Shown here in pieces: positions 10,040 through 18,749 of a DNA stretch of 64,000 nt. The translations under genes and the position numbers were made by a program. The DNA is from Sphaerochaeta sp. (GTDB lineage Bacteria; Spirochaetota; Spirochaetia; Sphaerochaetales; Sphaerochaetaceae), in the NCBI GenBank assembly GCA_022482495.1, contig JAKVPA010000011.1, forward strand, positions 1 to 64,000. Reading direction: 5' to 3'. The notes beneath the pieces were generated by a model. That model was not told the DNA's origin. It worked only from the letters and a program-made list of their open reading frames with translations, and ran no database searches. Position 1 is the first letter of the stretch, and every line of letters begins with the position of its first letter.

Positions 10040-12372
10040 CAAAGCTCCTTGCCCAAGGTATACGTGCACAGGACAAATCCTTGCAGAGGATTTGTGCCTG
10101 GCATTTTCCGCGCGCCAAGGGAGAAGGTGACATTGGAGATGGTATAACTCGTCGTCACCGATGCTGTCGCGTAATTGCTTTCCAGGTATTCCATGCCCGT
10201 CAACTGACCGATGCCGTAGATGGCATATCCTGCTTTCAAGGAGAACGATCCCAGAGACAGACGGAACGAAGCTTCCAGATAATCGGCGCCCAATGAGGTT
10301 GCGGCGTTCAGCATTCCCCGCGAGACGGTCGAACCGGTGATGACCAGCGGTTGCAGATACATCAGGGATGCGGAGAAGTACTTGCCCTGCCAATCAGCCT
10401 TTCCGACCACATCCAATGTGGAGGTGAAGGAAGTGTCGACGGAAGCGCGTGAGAACTCGCTGTCCATGAGTGGCATGACCACCCCTTTGTGGGTTTCGGC
10501 GAACATCTGGAACGTGAACCCTCCTCCACCCAATGAAAGACCGCCACTGACCAGATAGTTGGGGAAGCTGTCCGATGAGGAGCTGTCATAGATGCCGGTG
10601 ATGTCAACCGCAGGGGAGACAGGCAGGTAGGAAGCGATGCCAAACAGGGCGTTCATGGCGAACAGCCGGGTCGAAACAACCGGGAGGTTCACGTTGAAGT
10701 ACGGGTACGTTTCTATGGTGGAAGCATTGTTCAGACGATACTGCGCGCCAAGGGCCATTGAAATGGATTTCGCGTCGGGAGCGTAGGTGAAACTTACATT
10801 GCCGTACTGGAACTGGGTGTTTCCATCCAGCATTGGCTGGAAGGAGAGATCACGGAACAACATACGGAACGTCACAGTGCTGAAGCGGAGCGCCAGGAAC
10901 GCGTTCTTTTCCCCTGTTTCAATGGTATTGCCGGAAGCGAGCAGCGACCCTTCCTCAGCGTAGTTGTTGGTATGGTCAATGGCAAAATAGAATGGTGCGG
11001 TTTGTTTTCCGATGGACAGCCCGTCAATGTAGTCCAACACGGACGCGATGGTCTGCAACATGGAGTCATGGGCGAAGACGGTGACGTTGGACTGGTAGGA
11101 GGTAAAATCGGAAGTGCGGGCGTACGCGTTAAGCTTCAGGGATAAATACTCGGAGTTGAAGAACGGTTTCGCGAACACGGCGTGTTTCATGCGCTGGGTG
11201 GTGTCCATGGTGAACTGGTAGGAGAGAGCGACGCCAATGACCGAGGGCCGTTTGCTGACGCTGGTGGTCAACGATGACACCGGAGCCGCGGCAGTGGCCG
11301 GCTCAGTGACGGTTTCTGCTTCTTTGGGCTCTGTTGTCACCTTAGCCTGTGGTTCTTCGATTGCTGTCTGTGGTGCCATCACGCGGATCTTGGTCGGCTT
11401 GAACACCGGTTTTCCGGGAGTCATCGGTGTGACCGTTATGACAAACGTGGTATGGTACACATTCTGTGATTGCGGCGTTTCTTCTGCCGGCTCGGGCTCC
11501 TGGGAGACGGTTTCCTTTACCTGCAGGGTTGTAGGTGCGGAAGGATTCTGGGGTGCCACGGAAGTGACGGAGAGGGACGCAACTGGGGGAGGCACCACTT
11601 CAACAGGAACGGAAGTGACGGTGAGGGACTGGGGTTCCGGAGCGATCCGCAACGTGTTTTCCGTTTCCGGTTTGACCGTAGCTGTCAGCGACGTGGGCGC
11701 GGATGGGGTGGTGTTGGCCTGAAGTGTTTTGGGCTCTTCCGGCGTCATCGCCGTGGTGGTGCTGGTGGGAGCCGAAGGTGTCACTGGCGTGATGACCGGT
11801 TGCAGGTTGTCCACCGCAACGCTCCGGTACTGGTCTTCAGTGGGAGTGAACGGGGATGTCGTGTTGGTTGCGACATCATAGGTGGTGGATGCGGAAACCT
11901 TCTGCATCCGTCCGGTGATGCCATTGACTACCCGGATGTCTCCTTGCCATACCGAGACGGATTCTTCTGTCTTTGTGCTGGCGATCAGGAATCCTGCAGG
12001 GCCTTTTGCCTGAAACTGCGTCACCGGAGTGCTGACGGTAAGCGTGCCGGCGAAATCCTCTTCCGTCCGGAAGGAGGCGGAACCGTCAACCAGGTACAGG
12101 GAAGGGGTGTCCGTGACGAGCGTGCCGGTGACCAACGTGGTGTCGCTTTCCAGGATGACCGTCCCCACGGGGGTCGTGATGATGATCTTCTTGTCACCGC
12201 TTGTGATGATCCAGCCGTTTCCGACCATGCCGGCCACTTGGTCCGTCAACGGCATTTCCTTCCCTTGGGCGTCATACAGTTTGAGCTCATCGGAACTGAC
12301 CGAAAAGAGATCTGATGCGAACAGCGTACACGCCATCGCCAGGAGAAGAACCGTCACCAAGGTTCGTTTCAT
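10039..12372 (-). CDS. Exported FecR-domain protein with C-terminal beta-barrel-like region
   Basis: 777 residues. A signal peptide (MKRTLVTVLLLAMACTLFAS) leads into a FecR-like segment at about 25-190 with repeated short beta strands (GNGWIITSGDKKIIITTPVG and following). Residues of about 200-370 are a Pro/Thr/Ser/Glu-rich low-complexity linker. The rest, to an amphipathic final strand ending CTYTLGKEL, is a series of alternating polar/aromatic strands typical of outer membrane barrels. Function is unknown; a cell-envelope structure is likely. The start is set by AAGGGGGATGGT before ATG at 12372. The gene lies 10 bases after the other barrel gene and overlaps mutL by one base. Confidence 0.7.
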   Translation of the reverse strand: MKRTLVTVLLLAMACTLFASDLFSVSSDELKLYDAQGKEMPLTDQVAGMVGNGWIITSGDKKIIITTPVGTVILESDTTLVTGTLVTDTPSLYLVDGSASFRTEEDFAGTLTVSTPVTQFQAKGPAGFLIASTKTEESVSVWQGDIRVVNGITGRMQKVSASTTYDVATNTTSPFTPTEDQYRSVAVDNLQPVITPVTPSAPTSTTTAMTPEEPKTLQANTTPSAPTSLTATVKPETENTLRIAPEPQSLTVTSVPVEVVPPPVASLSVTSVAPQNPSAPTTLQVKETVSQEPEPAEETPQSQNVYHTTFVITVTPMTPGKPVFKPTKIRVMAPQTAIEEPQAKVTTEPKEAETVTEPATAAAPVSSLTTSVSKRPSVIGVALSYQFTMDTTQRMKHAVFAKPFFNSEYLSLKLNAYARTSDFTSYQSNVTVFAHDSMLQTIASVLDYIDGLSIGKQTAPFYFAIDHTNNYAEEGSLLASGNTIETGEKNAFLALRFSTVTFRMLFRDLSFQPMLDGNTQFQYGNVSFTYAPDAKSISMALGAQYRLNNASTIETYPYFNVNLPVVSTRLFAMNALFGIASYLPVSPAVDITGIYDSSSSDSFPNYLVSGGLSLGGGGFTFQMFAETHKGVVMPLMDSEFSRASVDTSFTSTLDVVGKADWQGKYFSASLMYLQPLVITGSTVSRGMLNAATSLGADYLEASFRLSLGSFSLKAGYAIYGIGQLTGMEYLESNYATASVTTSYTISNVTFSLGARKMPGTNPLQGFVLCTYTLGKEL

Positions 12373-12382
12373 ACCATCCCCC

Positions 12383-13741
12383 TTACAAAAACACCATCGA
12401 AACCGCCAGATCCCATTGGTAGGAGATTTGAGCGTATTCGTCAAATTTCACCGTCCCCGTCACGTCGAATTCCACACCACGGACGCGGAGTTGCACCGTT
12501 CCATACAGATAGACATTGTTCAACGTGAACAAACCAGGGAAGAAGGATTCCATATTCCCTTCTCCTTCCGTAGGATAAATCTTTTCATAGTTCACGTCCA
12601 GAGAAATGAAATTACGGAACAGCTTGTCGATCCGCACGGTGCCCAGCACCCGTTGCCCGGAGAATCCTTCCCCGGAAAGGTTGGTTCGTAGCCGGATGCC
12701 TGCATAGATCTGCTCGCTGTCCCAGTTCATTCCCAACGTTCCATCCAATCGGACGGAGCCGATGTGGAGCGGGTAGAGCTGACCAAGGGAGGAATCATAC
12801 TCATTGCTGTTTGGATTATTATATCCGGTGGTGAAATAATCGCTGTAGTAGACGCCATCGATCGGGGTCGTCGCACTGAGGTTGAACAAAAACAGGCTCT
12901 TGCTTCTTCCCCAAATACCCGCGCGGAGCGCTTTCCCGCCACCAAGAATGTTATCTTTTTCCCCTTGTCCAAGAAAATCAAGGAACAGGGTCAATTGCCC
13001 GGCGTCACCGCTGAACATCGGCTGGGCCACCTCGATGCTGCTGAGGAACAACGGACGGAAACTGTAATCCCCCTCTTCGTCCGCTTCAGTACGTGGGTCG
13101 AACACGAACGAGTACGCCCATTCCATCCGGTTGATCCGCCGTTCCTTCTGGGGGTCATCGACGGCGAACGGCATCAGATATCCTCGGGCACCGATCATGG
13201 TGGGGACGAAAATGTCATCGACGACCAGTTCGAAACCAAAATGGCCCAGTGGACCGAGTTTCAGGTTCAATCCAGGACGGGATTCCAGAAATCCGACGGA
13301 ATTGTCAAAGTAGGAGGACAGGAGTGCTCCGTCCCCCAAGGTGATGTTGTCCAGTTTCCCGTACCGGAAGTAGAAGAAATCATACCGGTTGCCATAGTGC
13401 ATTGTCTTGATGAACGCGCTGTACTGCTTGAGCAGCACCATGGAGTAGTCCCAGTCGGAAACACCTTCCTCCTGCTCAGGGATCAAATAATTGGAGAAGT
13501 CCAAGGCAAGTCGGAACGGGTCTGTCGTATAGGTTCCCTTCAGCAGAAGGTTGAAGGTCATGGAGAACTTCTTGTAGGAGAAGCCGGGAGAGAACGAAAA
13601 ATTGAATGAACCGCCACCTTCCGTGTCTGAGGAGGTGATGGCTGTGATCGTTCCGAGGCTACCCCCGTCGCTGAAGACGGGAAGCGGGAACAGGAGGAAT
13701 AGGGTCGCCAGCAAGGCGATGATGGATAGACGCTTCTTCAT
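12383..13741 (-). CDS. Predicted outer-membrane beta-barrel protein
   Basis: 452 residues with a clear signal peptide (MKKRLSIIALLATLFLLFPL, cleavage near VFSDG). The mature part shows repeated amphipathic strands with aromatic girdles (FNFSFSPGFSYKKFSMTFNL; RYDFFYFRYGKLDNITLG) and ends with WDLAVSMVFL, a C-terminal strand finishing in Phe-Leu as in many outer membrane proteins. No family name can be given. Its ATG overlaps the ttcA stop as ATGA, so translation is coupled to ttcA. It precedes the FecR/barrel gene, and the two may act in the same envelope process. Confidence 0.7.
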   Translation of the reverse strand: MKKRLSIIALLATLFLLFPLPVFSDGGSLGTITAITSSDTEGGGSFNFSFSPGFSYKKFSMTFNLLLKGTYTTDPFRLALDFSNYLIPEQEEGVSDWDYSMVLLKQYSAFIKTMHYGNRYDFFYFRYGKLDNITLGDGALLSSYFDNSVGFLESRPGLNLKLGPLGHFGFELVVDDIFVPTMIGARGYLMPFAVDDPQKERRINRMEWAYSFVFDPRTEADEEGDYSFRPLFLSSIEVAQPMFSGDAGQLTLFLDFLGQGEKDNILGGGKALRAGIWGRSKSLFLFNLSATTPIDGVYYSDYFTTGYNNPNSNEYDSSLGQLYPLHIGSVRLDGTLGMNWDSEQIYAGIRLRTNLSGEGFSGQRVLGTVRIDKLFRNFISLDVNYEKIYPTEGEGNMESFFPGLFTLNNVYLYGTVQLRVRGVEFDVTGTVKFDEYAQISYQWDLAVSMVFL

Positions 13742-14499
13742 CTGCCCTCGATTGTATCGGAAAAACCGTGGGCGTGATAGATATGCTCACGGGTCAGTTT
13801 GTCAATTCGGGAGAGATCGGAAACGATCGGCTTGAGCTTGGCTCTGATGTTGGTCTGGTCATACGGGCACACCGGTTTGACCACCGGGATGTCGTACGTG
13901 GCGGCCAGCCGCTTGGTCACGTTCTCGTGGACCAAAATCATCGGCCGGATGATGAACAGCTTACCGTCGAAGAACGACTGGACGGGAAGCATCGTCTCAA
14001 ACCTGCCACGGAAACAGAGATTGATCAACGTGGTCTCCACCAGGTCATCCAGATGATGGCCCATCGCCACCTTGGTGATATGATGGGCGTCGCAGTAGGA
14101 AAACAGGACTCTCCGACGGTTTCTGGCGCACAGATAGCAGTTGAACTCTCCGTTGAACGACGGGCTGTACTGGTTCTCGTCCACGATGGTGAACGCGATT
14201 CCCAGATCCTGGAAATACTGTTGAAGCGGTTCGCGCATCTCGGGCGCGATGGGATGTTCGATCCAATTGATCATCAAGGCGGAAAGCTGGTAGTCGATGG
14301 GAAGCCATTTCTTGCGCACGGAAAGCGCCAAGGCGAGCGCCAGGCTGTCTTTTCCGCCGGAGACGGAAAGGAGCACCTGGTCTCCGTCCTTGATCATCTG
14401 GTGTTGGTTGATCGCTTTTCCGGTGGTCTTGATGAAACGCATCACCCACGGAGGAATGTCGCCTTCAAGCAGGCGGTGATAATCAAGCTTTTCATCCAT
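13738..14499 (-). CDS. ttcA: TtcA-like tRNA 2-thiolation ATPase
   Basis: A 253-residue PP-loop ATPase. LLSVSGGKDSLALA near 44-57 is the PP-loop. CYLCARNRRR is the CxxC that binds the iron-sulfur cluster in TtcA, and MGHHLDDLVETTLINL is the second family signature; a later Cys in KPVCPYDQ is the third cluster ligand. The expected role is 2-thiocytidine at tRNA position 32. The ATG at 14499 has no Shine-Dalgarno, and a promoter -10 (TACAAT) sits so that +1 falls on the A of the ATG, suggesting a leaderless message. The stop overlaps the next gene's start as ATGA. Confidence 0.88.
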   Translation of the reverse strand: MDEKLDYHRLLEGDIPPWVMRFIKTTGKAINQHQMIKDGDQVLLSVSGGKDSLALALALSVRKKWLPIDYQLSALMINWIEHPIAPEMREPLQQYFQDLGIAFTIVDENQYSPSFNGEFNCYLCARNRRRVLFSYCDAHHITKVAMGHHLDDLVETTLINLCFRGRFETMLPVQSFFDGKLFIIRPMILVHENVTKRLAATYDIPVVKPVCPYDQTNIRAKLKPIVSDLSRIDKLTREHIYHAHGFSDTIEGR

Positions 14500-14503
14500 G
14501 CCG

Positions 14504-15758
14504 TTATTGTAGCAGATTTCCCCACCTGTTGCCATCCACGGTGGGAGGTAGGTACAGCCGGGTGAACCGGAGACAGGAGGAGAACGTCTTGCCGATGTCA
14601 CCGGAGAACAACCGGTCCACCGAGGAAAAATCGGTGAGGGAACCATCGTCGCGGAGGATTGGCATCGTCGCGTCGAACGTGATCGGTTCGGGGATGTCGA
14701 TCACCACTTCCCATCGGTGGAGGTTGGGATAGTGGGGGGAGAGCCGGGCGAACACGGAGTCTTCCGCATGCATCCGTCCCGCAAGGGAAGAAGCGTTTCG
14801 GTCGAACGGATTGGTTTCGTCAAACGGTCGCTCCTGCGCCACGGAGAGCAGGGCGCCGCTCCGGACGGATGCGATCAAAGCGAAGGCGGGATTCCTGACC
14901 GTCTGAGCGAGACGGTAGAACGAAGGATCATCCAGTCCGTACAGATCCTCCTCCTTGATATCCCCGTCCCGAAGCGCCGACAGGAGCGCTTCCTTGATCA
15001 TCGCCGTCGCGGAACGGACATCCTTGTGCCAGTAGACGGTCCGGTACATCAGGTACTTGGCGAACAGAACATGTTCCACCGAGGTGATGGCCCGTTCGGC
15101 AAGCGCCGGTTTTCCTTCCGCTTGGGACAAGCTCCGGATGATGTACGGAGCGTCCTGGAATCCATAGGGGATGCCGCAGAAGAACGCGTCACGGTTCAGG
15201 TAGTCCAGTTTGTCGGGATCCAACGTGCCGGACAATAGGGATCGGAAGAACCGAATCTCCGTATCGTCCGTCTTCCGGTCCGTGTCAATGATGTCTGCGA
15301 CGGAAGCGGGATCGGCGCCGGCGTTTCGCACCGCGTCGTTCAGCGGCCCCGGAGAAAGGATCAGATCGGCGGCAAGTTCCTCATGCTGTTTCAGCGCGAG
15401 TTCCTTCAGGGAGTGGGCGTAGGGGAAGTGGCCGATGTCATGCAGCAGAGCGGCGACAAGGAAGGAGTGGATCCCTTCCCAGGTGAAAAACGGGTGTTTC
15501 CTGACGGGACAGCAGGGAAAGAATGATCTCGTTGGACAGGTGATAGACCCCCAGCGAATGTTCCAGGCGGGTGTGGACGGCGGATGGATAGACCAGGCTG
15601 ACCGGGCCCAATTGCCGGATGCGTCCCAGCTTCTGGAACACATCCGTCCGGACGATGGCGTCAATTGCAGGACTGATGCGGATGTCCTTCCACAGGGCGT
15701 CCCGGATGGTCAGGGTCTCTTCCGCCAAAAGGCGGGAAAGCAACGTTGCAGCGTTCAT
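14504..15758 (-). pseudogene. HD-domain (SAMHD1-like) phosphohydrolase, single-base frameshift
   Basis: Two reading frames together encode one HD-domain protein. The first (15758 to about 15490) gives MNAATLLSRLLAEE... and TRLEHSLGVYHL, the histidine and arginine region of SAMHD1/YwfO-like proteins. The second (from about 15486 to 14504) gives FLVAALLHDIGHFPYAHSL, the HD metal site, then DPDKLDYLNRDAFFCGIPYG. The frames meet at a run of five T on the coding strand (15486-15490); removing one T joins them into a 417-residue protein. So either an insertion broke the gene or the base run was misread. A nucleotide phosphohydrolase role is inferred from the family. It lies just upstream of ttcA on the same strand. 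Confidence 0.8.
14506..14535 (-). promoter_or_regulatory. Promoter positioned for leaderless ttcA transcript
   Basis: On the minus strand the -10 is TACAAT (14511-14506) with a weak -35 ATGGCA 18 bp upstream (14535-14530). Counting seven bases from the -10 end puts +1 at 14499, the first base of the ttcA ATG. The element overlaps the stop codon of the upstream HD gene. Confidence 0.5.
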
Positions 15759-15774
15759 GGTTCCATCGTACAAA
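15746..15774 (+). promoter_or_regulatory. Promoter of the small exported protein gene
   Basis: -35 TTGCAG at 15746-15751, a 17-bp spacer, -10 TACAAA at 15769-15774. The predicted start is near 15781. It overlaps the beginning of the HD gene, which reads the other way. Confidence 0.5.
15765..15770 (-). promoter_or_regulatory. -10 element of the HD gene, leaderless spacing
   Basis: On the minus strand TACGAT (15770-15765) is followed by exactly six bases before the ATG at 15758, so +1 would be the A of the ATG. The -35 region is poor. It is listed because the spacing repeats the pattern of ttcA, nrdR and the inositol-phosphatase gene. Confidence 0.35.
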
Positions 15775-15803
15775 GCGATTTGACAAAAGGGAAGTGCCAT
15801 ACC

Positions 15804-16214
15804 ATGATGGAAGCCATGAGACGCCTACCCCTGATCATGGTACTCTTTTGCCTAGCCCTGCCGCTGTCCGCCGGGGTGGAGCAGTCGTTGGGGCTGTGGG
15901 GAAACAAGGTCGAGCCGGTGGATGGAAAAATCGGAGTGTTGTCTGACGATGGGACGCATGCGGCTTTGGTCCGCGGGATGCTCTCCCAGCCGTACAGCCT
16001 CACCTGGGTGGAGACCTACGTGGCGGAGGAAAACCGCCCCTCATTCACCACGGTGTATGGCGAGATGCTCGCATCCTTGTTGCCTCAGACCGGTTTCGTG
16101 CTGGGGGCGGAGAGCGAGGAGGGGGCGTTTGTTACCGTTCCCGTCCGGCTTTCCGATGGACGGTATCTGACGCTCTCATTCCATGATGACCTGCTTGTCG
16201 CCCTTACGCTATGA
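15804..16214 (+). CDS. Small exported protein of unknown function
   Basis: 136 residues (start at 15804; ATGs at 15807 and 15816 are possible alternatives). The N-terminus MRRLPLIMVLFCLALPLSAG is a signal peptide with cleavage near SAG. The mature ~115 residues show short beta strands (GKIGVLSDDGTHAALVRGML; TVPVRLSDGRYLTLSFHDD) and no recognisable domain. AGGGAAG lies about ten bases before 15804. It stands alone, divergent from the HD gene and convergent with hflC; its stop lies against the hflC terminator hairpin. Confidence 0.6.
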   Translation: MMEAMRRLPLIMVLFCLALPLSAGVEQSLGLWGNKVEPVDGKIGVLSDDGTHAALVRGMLSQPYSLTWVETYVAEENRPSFTTVYGEMLASLLPQTGFVLGAESEEGAFVTVPVRLSDGRYLTLSFHDDLLVALTL

Positions 16215-16238
16215 AAAAGCCCGCCGGTGAAGGCGGGC
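16214..16238 (-). terminator. Terminator of the hflK-hflC operon
   Basis: On the minus strand the stem GCCCGCC / GGCGGGC (7 bp, loop TTCACC) is followed by TTTTT. It is placed 22 bases after the hflC stop and overlaps the end of the exported-protein gene on the plus strand. Confidence 0.8.
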
Positions 16239-16260
16239 CAGAACAATCGTTCGCTTCCGG

Positions 16261-17262
16261 TCACTGACTTTGTTTGTTTCCGTACAGCAAATCAAAATAC
16301 TCCATGTCGGTGGAAAGCACTTTGTTCAACGACGGAATGGTCTTGCGGTAGCTTTCCAACGTTCTCCACAGCCGGAAGAATTCCGGGTCGGCCTGATAGG
16401 CGTCCGCGTAAATCTTGGTTGCCTGGGCGTCGGCGACACCTTTGATCCGTTCGCTTTCCGCGTAGGCGGTGGAGAGGATGGACTTCTGTTCGTTCTCCAT
16501 CTTTCCTTGCCACTGTGCCAGCTGGCCTCTGCCGTAGGAGCGGTACGCCTCGGCGATCTGGTTCCTTTCCTTGATCATCCGTTGGTAGACACTCTCCGTC
16601 AGGTCGTCGCTGTAGCGGATCTGCCGGATGATGATGTCGATCAACTGGATGCCATAGGCATCGGTGAACTTGCTCGCCTGGGTGAACATCATCTGGCTGA
16701 GTTTTTCACGGCCGAGGCGGATCGTCTCCTGCTTGGTGTTGGTCTTGGTCAGCGAGCGAAGCGTTTCGGCGTCCTCGATGTTCTCCATGTTCTGCACCTG
16801 TTCCGTCATCTGGATGTCGTTGATCTGGTTGGAGTTGCGGACCGCCTCGTTGAGGTAGTTGTCCGAAATCACCGTCCGGATGGAACTGTCCAGGATGTCA
16901 TTCAGGCGCAACAGGCCGTTGTCCACCGTGTTGACCGACTCGTAGAACTTCGCCGGATCGGTGATCTTCCACCGCGCCGTGGTGTCAACCCAGATGAACT
17001 GGTTCTCTTTGGTCGGGATGCGCTGGGCGTCTCCGTCCCAAGAGAGGATCTTCTTCGGATAGACGACGACGTTGTCCACCAGCGGCATCTTGAACTTCAG
17101 GCCTGCCGTCGTCTGGGTGTCGACAATCTTGCCGAAGCGGGTGACGACCGCCTGTTCCCCTTCGTTGATCACATAGAATGGCCCCAGCAGGAGGAAAATG
17201 ATCAGGACGACCAGAACGATCACCAGCGTGGTGATCAGTTTTTTCATGGTGATGGCTTTCAT
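16261..17262 (-). CDS. hflC: HflC, SPFH/prohibitin-type membrane protein
   Basis: 333 residues. One N-terminal membrane span (LITTLVIVLVVLIIFLLLGPF) is followed by the band-7/SPFH domain opening YVINEGEQAVVTRFGKIVDT, then VDTTARWKITDPAKFY and a helical region rich in Ala/Glu (AYAESERIKGVADAQATKIYADAYQADPEF), typical of HflC. With HflK it forms a large cage on the outer face of the inner membrane and modulates the FtsH protease. The start ATG at 17262 overlaps the hflK stop as ATGA. Confidence 0.93.
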   Translation of the reverse strand: MKAITMKKLITTLVIVLVVLIIFLLLGPFYVINEGEQAVVTRFGKIVDTQTTAGLKFKMPLVDNVVVYPKKILSWDGDAQRIPTKENQFIWVDTTARWKITDPAKFYESVNTVDNGLLRLNDILDSSIRTVISDNYLNEAVRNSNQINDIQMTEQVQNMENIEDAETLRSLTKTNTKQETIRLGREKLSQMMFTQASKFTDAYGIQLIDIIIRQIRYSDDLTESVYQRMIKERNQIAEAYRSYGRGQLAQWQGKMENEQKSILSTAYAESERIKGVADAQATKIYADAYQADPEFFRLWRTLESYRKTIPSLNKVLSTDMEYFDLLYGNKQSQ

Positions 17263-18242
17263 TTGGAACCTCCCACCATCTGCACCGGCAGATAGTTCGC
17301 CAAGGATTTGTCGATCAACGTGACCGAACCACCATCGGTGGGGTTGATCACCGATTCCATCGTCTCAATGTACAGACGGGTCTTGGTGATATCCTTGCTC
17401 TTCTCGTATTCCTCACGGACGCTGTTGAACCGTGCCACGTCACCTTGCGCGTTGTTGACCCGTTCGGCGGCGTATCCGTTGGCCTGTTGGATCAGCTGGC
17501 TTGCTTCACCTTGCGCCGAAGGGATCACCTTGTTGTAGTTCTCCTTGCCTTCGTTGATGTACCGGTTCATGTCCTGGACCGCCTTGTTGACATCCTCGAA
17601 CGCGTCCTGCACGTCCCCGGCAGGAGGAACGGTGTTCTGCAGCTTCACCGTGACGACCCGGACGCCGAGATGGTAGGTATCGAACAACGTCTGCATCATG
17701 TTCTGCGCCTCGACTTCCATTTCGGTCCGTTTGCTGGTCATGACGGAGAGGATGGGAAGATCTCCCACCAGCTGGTTCATCACGCTCTGGGAGATGTCAC
17801 GGATCGTGATCTCTCCTTTCTGTACGTTGAACAGCCAATCCTTGGGGTTCTCCACCTTGTACTGGACGATCCACTCCACGTTGATGATGTTCAGGTCCCC
17901 GGTGAGCATCTCACTTTCCTGGGGGACGCTGCTGGATACCAGAAGCGGTGTGTTTTTCGCCGTGCTCCGATAGCCGAAACTCATTGTGTTCACCACCTGC
18001 GTGGCGATGTTGTAGTTCTTCTCAATCCCGAATGGGATCTTCATCTGCAAGCCAGGACCGACGGTGCGGTTGTATTTTCCGAACCGGGTTACCACTGCCT
18101 GTTCCGTCTGGTCAACGACGAAGAAGCTTCCCATGACCAGCGCGATCGCCACGATGGCTACGATGATCCAGATGACCAGCTTGGGGCTGATGTGCTGGAA
18201 CGAGGGTTTCACCTGGCGCGCGCGTTGTGTATTGAATTCCAT
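17259..18242 (-). CDS. hflK: HflK, SPFH/prohibitin-type membrane protein
   Basis: 327 residues. A single membrane span (LVIWIIVAIVAIALVMGSFFV) comes after a short cytoplasmic tail, then the SPFH domain VVDQTEQAVVTRFGKYNRTVG and VEWIVQYKVENPKDWLFNV, then coiled coil with ASQLIQQANGYAAERVNNAQG. The glycine-rich N-terminal tail found in many HflK proteins is absent here. The start at 18242 has AAGGAAGG upstream. Partner of the adjacent hflC, same operon, with a strong promoter upstream. Confidence 0.93.
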   Translation of the reverse strand: MEFNTQRARQVKPSFQHISPKLVIWIIVAIVAIALVMGSFFVVDQTEQAVVTRFGKYNRTVGPGLQMKIPFGIEKNYNIATQVVNTMSFGYRSTAKNTPLLVSSSVPQESEMLTGDLNIINVEWIVQYKVENPKDWLFNVQKGEITIRDISQSVMNQLVGDLPILSVMTSKRTEMEVEAQNMMQTLFDTYHLGVRVVTVKLQNTVPPAGDVQDAFEDVNKAVQDMNRYINEGKENYNKVIPSAQGEASQLIQQANGYAAERVNNAQGDVARFNSVREEYEKSKDITKTRLYIETMESVINPTDGGSVTLIDKSLANYLPVQMVGGSK

Positions 18243-18261
18243 ACGCCTTCCTTCTTCCATC

Positions 18262-18290
18262 AATGTACTTGCCGCCATCCGCCCGGTCAA
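18262..18290 (-). promoter_or_regulatory. hflK-hflC promoter
   Basis: On the minus strand -35 TTGACC (18290-18285), 17-bp spacer, -10 TACATT (18267-18262). Start near 18255, leaving a short leader with AAGGAAGG. Its -35 lies only 6 bp from the -35 of the divergent promoter for the PNPOx-like gene. Confidence 0.7.
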
Positions 18291-18296
18291 GGGAAC

Positions 18297-18325
18297 TGGA
18301 CGAATCAGCGGGATATTCGTATGTT
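18297..18325 (+). promoter_or_regulatory. Promoter of the PNPOx-like gene
   Basis: -35 TGGACG (18297-18302), 17-bp spacer, -10 TATGTT (18320-18325). It faces away from the hflK promoter, with the two -35 boxes nearly touching, so one bound protein could affect both. Confidence 0.5.
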
Positions 18326-18346
18326 GGACTGCAAGGAGCATAACCA

Positions 18347-18748
18347 ATGCATGACATCAATGAAGTGAATGCGTTTTTGAAAAAGGCGGGGACGTACTAC
18401 CTCGCCACAATGGATGGGGACCAGCCGCGGGTACGGCCGTTCGGCACCAGCACGATCTATCAGGGAAAACTGTATATCCAGACGGGAAAGAAAAAGAGTG
18501 TTGCCCACCAAATCGCCAAGAATCCCAAGGTGGAGATCTGCGCGTTCCAGGATGGAACATGGCTCCGCCTCTCGGGTACCTTGGTGGAGGATCCTGACCT
18601 GAAGGCCCAGGAGTGGATGCTTTCCCAGTATCCGGAGCTCGGCGGCATGTACAAGGTAGGGGATGGAAACAACATGGTCCTGTATTTCAAGGACGCTACC
18701 GCTGTGTTCAGCTCCTTCTCCGCGGCTCCGTATACGGTGAAATTCTGA
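18347..18748 (+). CDS. Pyridoxamine 5'-phosphate oxidase-like flavin-binding protein
   Basis: 133 residues forming a split-barrel flavin-binding fold. YYLATMDGDQPRVRPFGTS is the typical first two strands with the conserved Arg-Pro, followed by KLYIQTGKKKSVAHQIAKNP (flavin phosphate region) and EICAFQDGTWLRLSGTLVED. This small subfamily is not the vitamin B6 enzyme itself; members bind FMN or F420-like cofactors and reduce small molecules. Start supported by AAGGAG seven bases upstream. It ends one base before the stop of the DUF2156 gene on the other strand. Confidence 0.8.
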   Translation: MHDINEVNAFLKKAGTYYLATMDGDQPRVRPFGTSTIYQGKLYIQTGKKKSVAHQIAKNPKVEICAFQDGTWLRLSGTLVEDPDLKAQEWMLSQYPELGGMYKVGDGNNMVLYFKDATAVFSSFSAAPYTVKF

Positions 18749-18749
18749 T

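Noticed and set aside
10040-10393. N-terminal extension of mutL by ~118 codons
   Set aside because: The added residues are not MutL-like and overlap the end of the FecR-barrel gene; the ATG at 10039 has AAGGAG and a TGATG junction.
15486-15490. Programmed frameshift in the HD gene
   Set aside because: A run of only five T is too short for typical transcriptional slippage and no stimulatory structure or shifty codon pair is evident.
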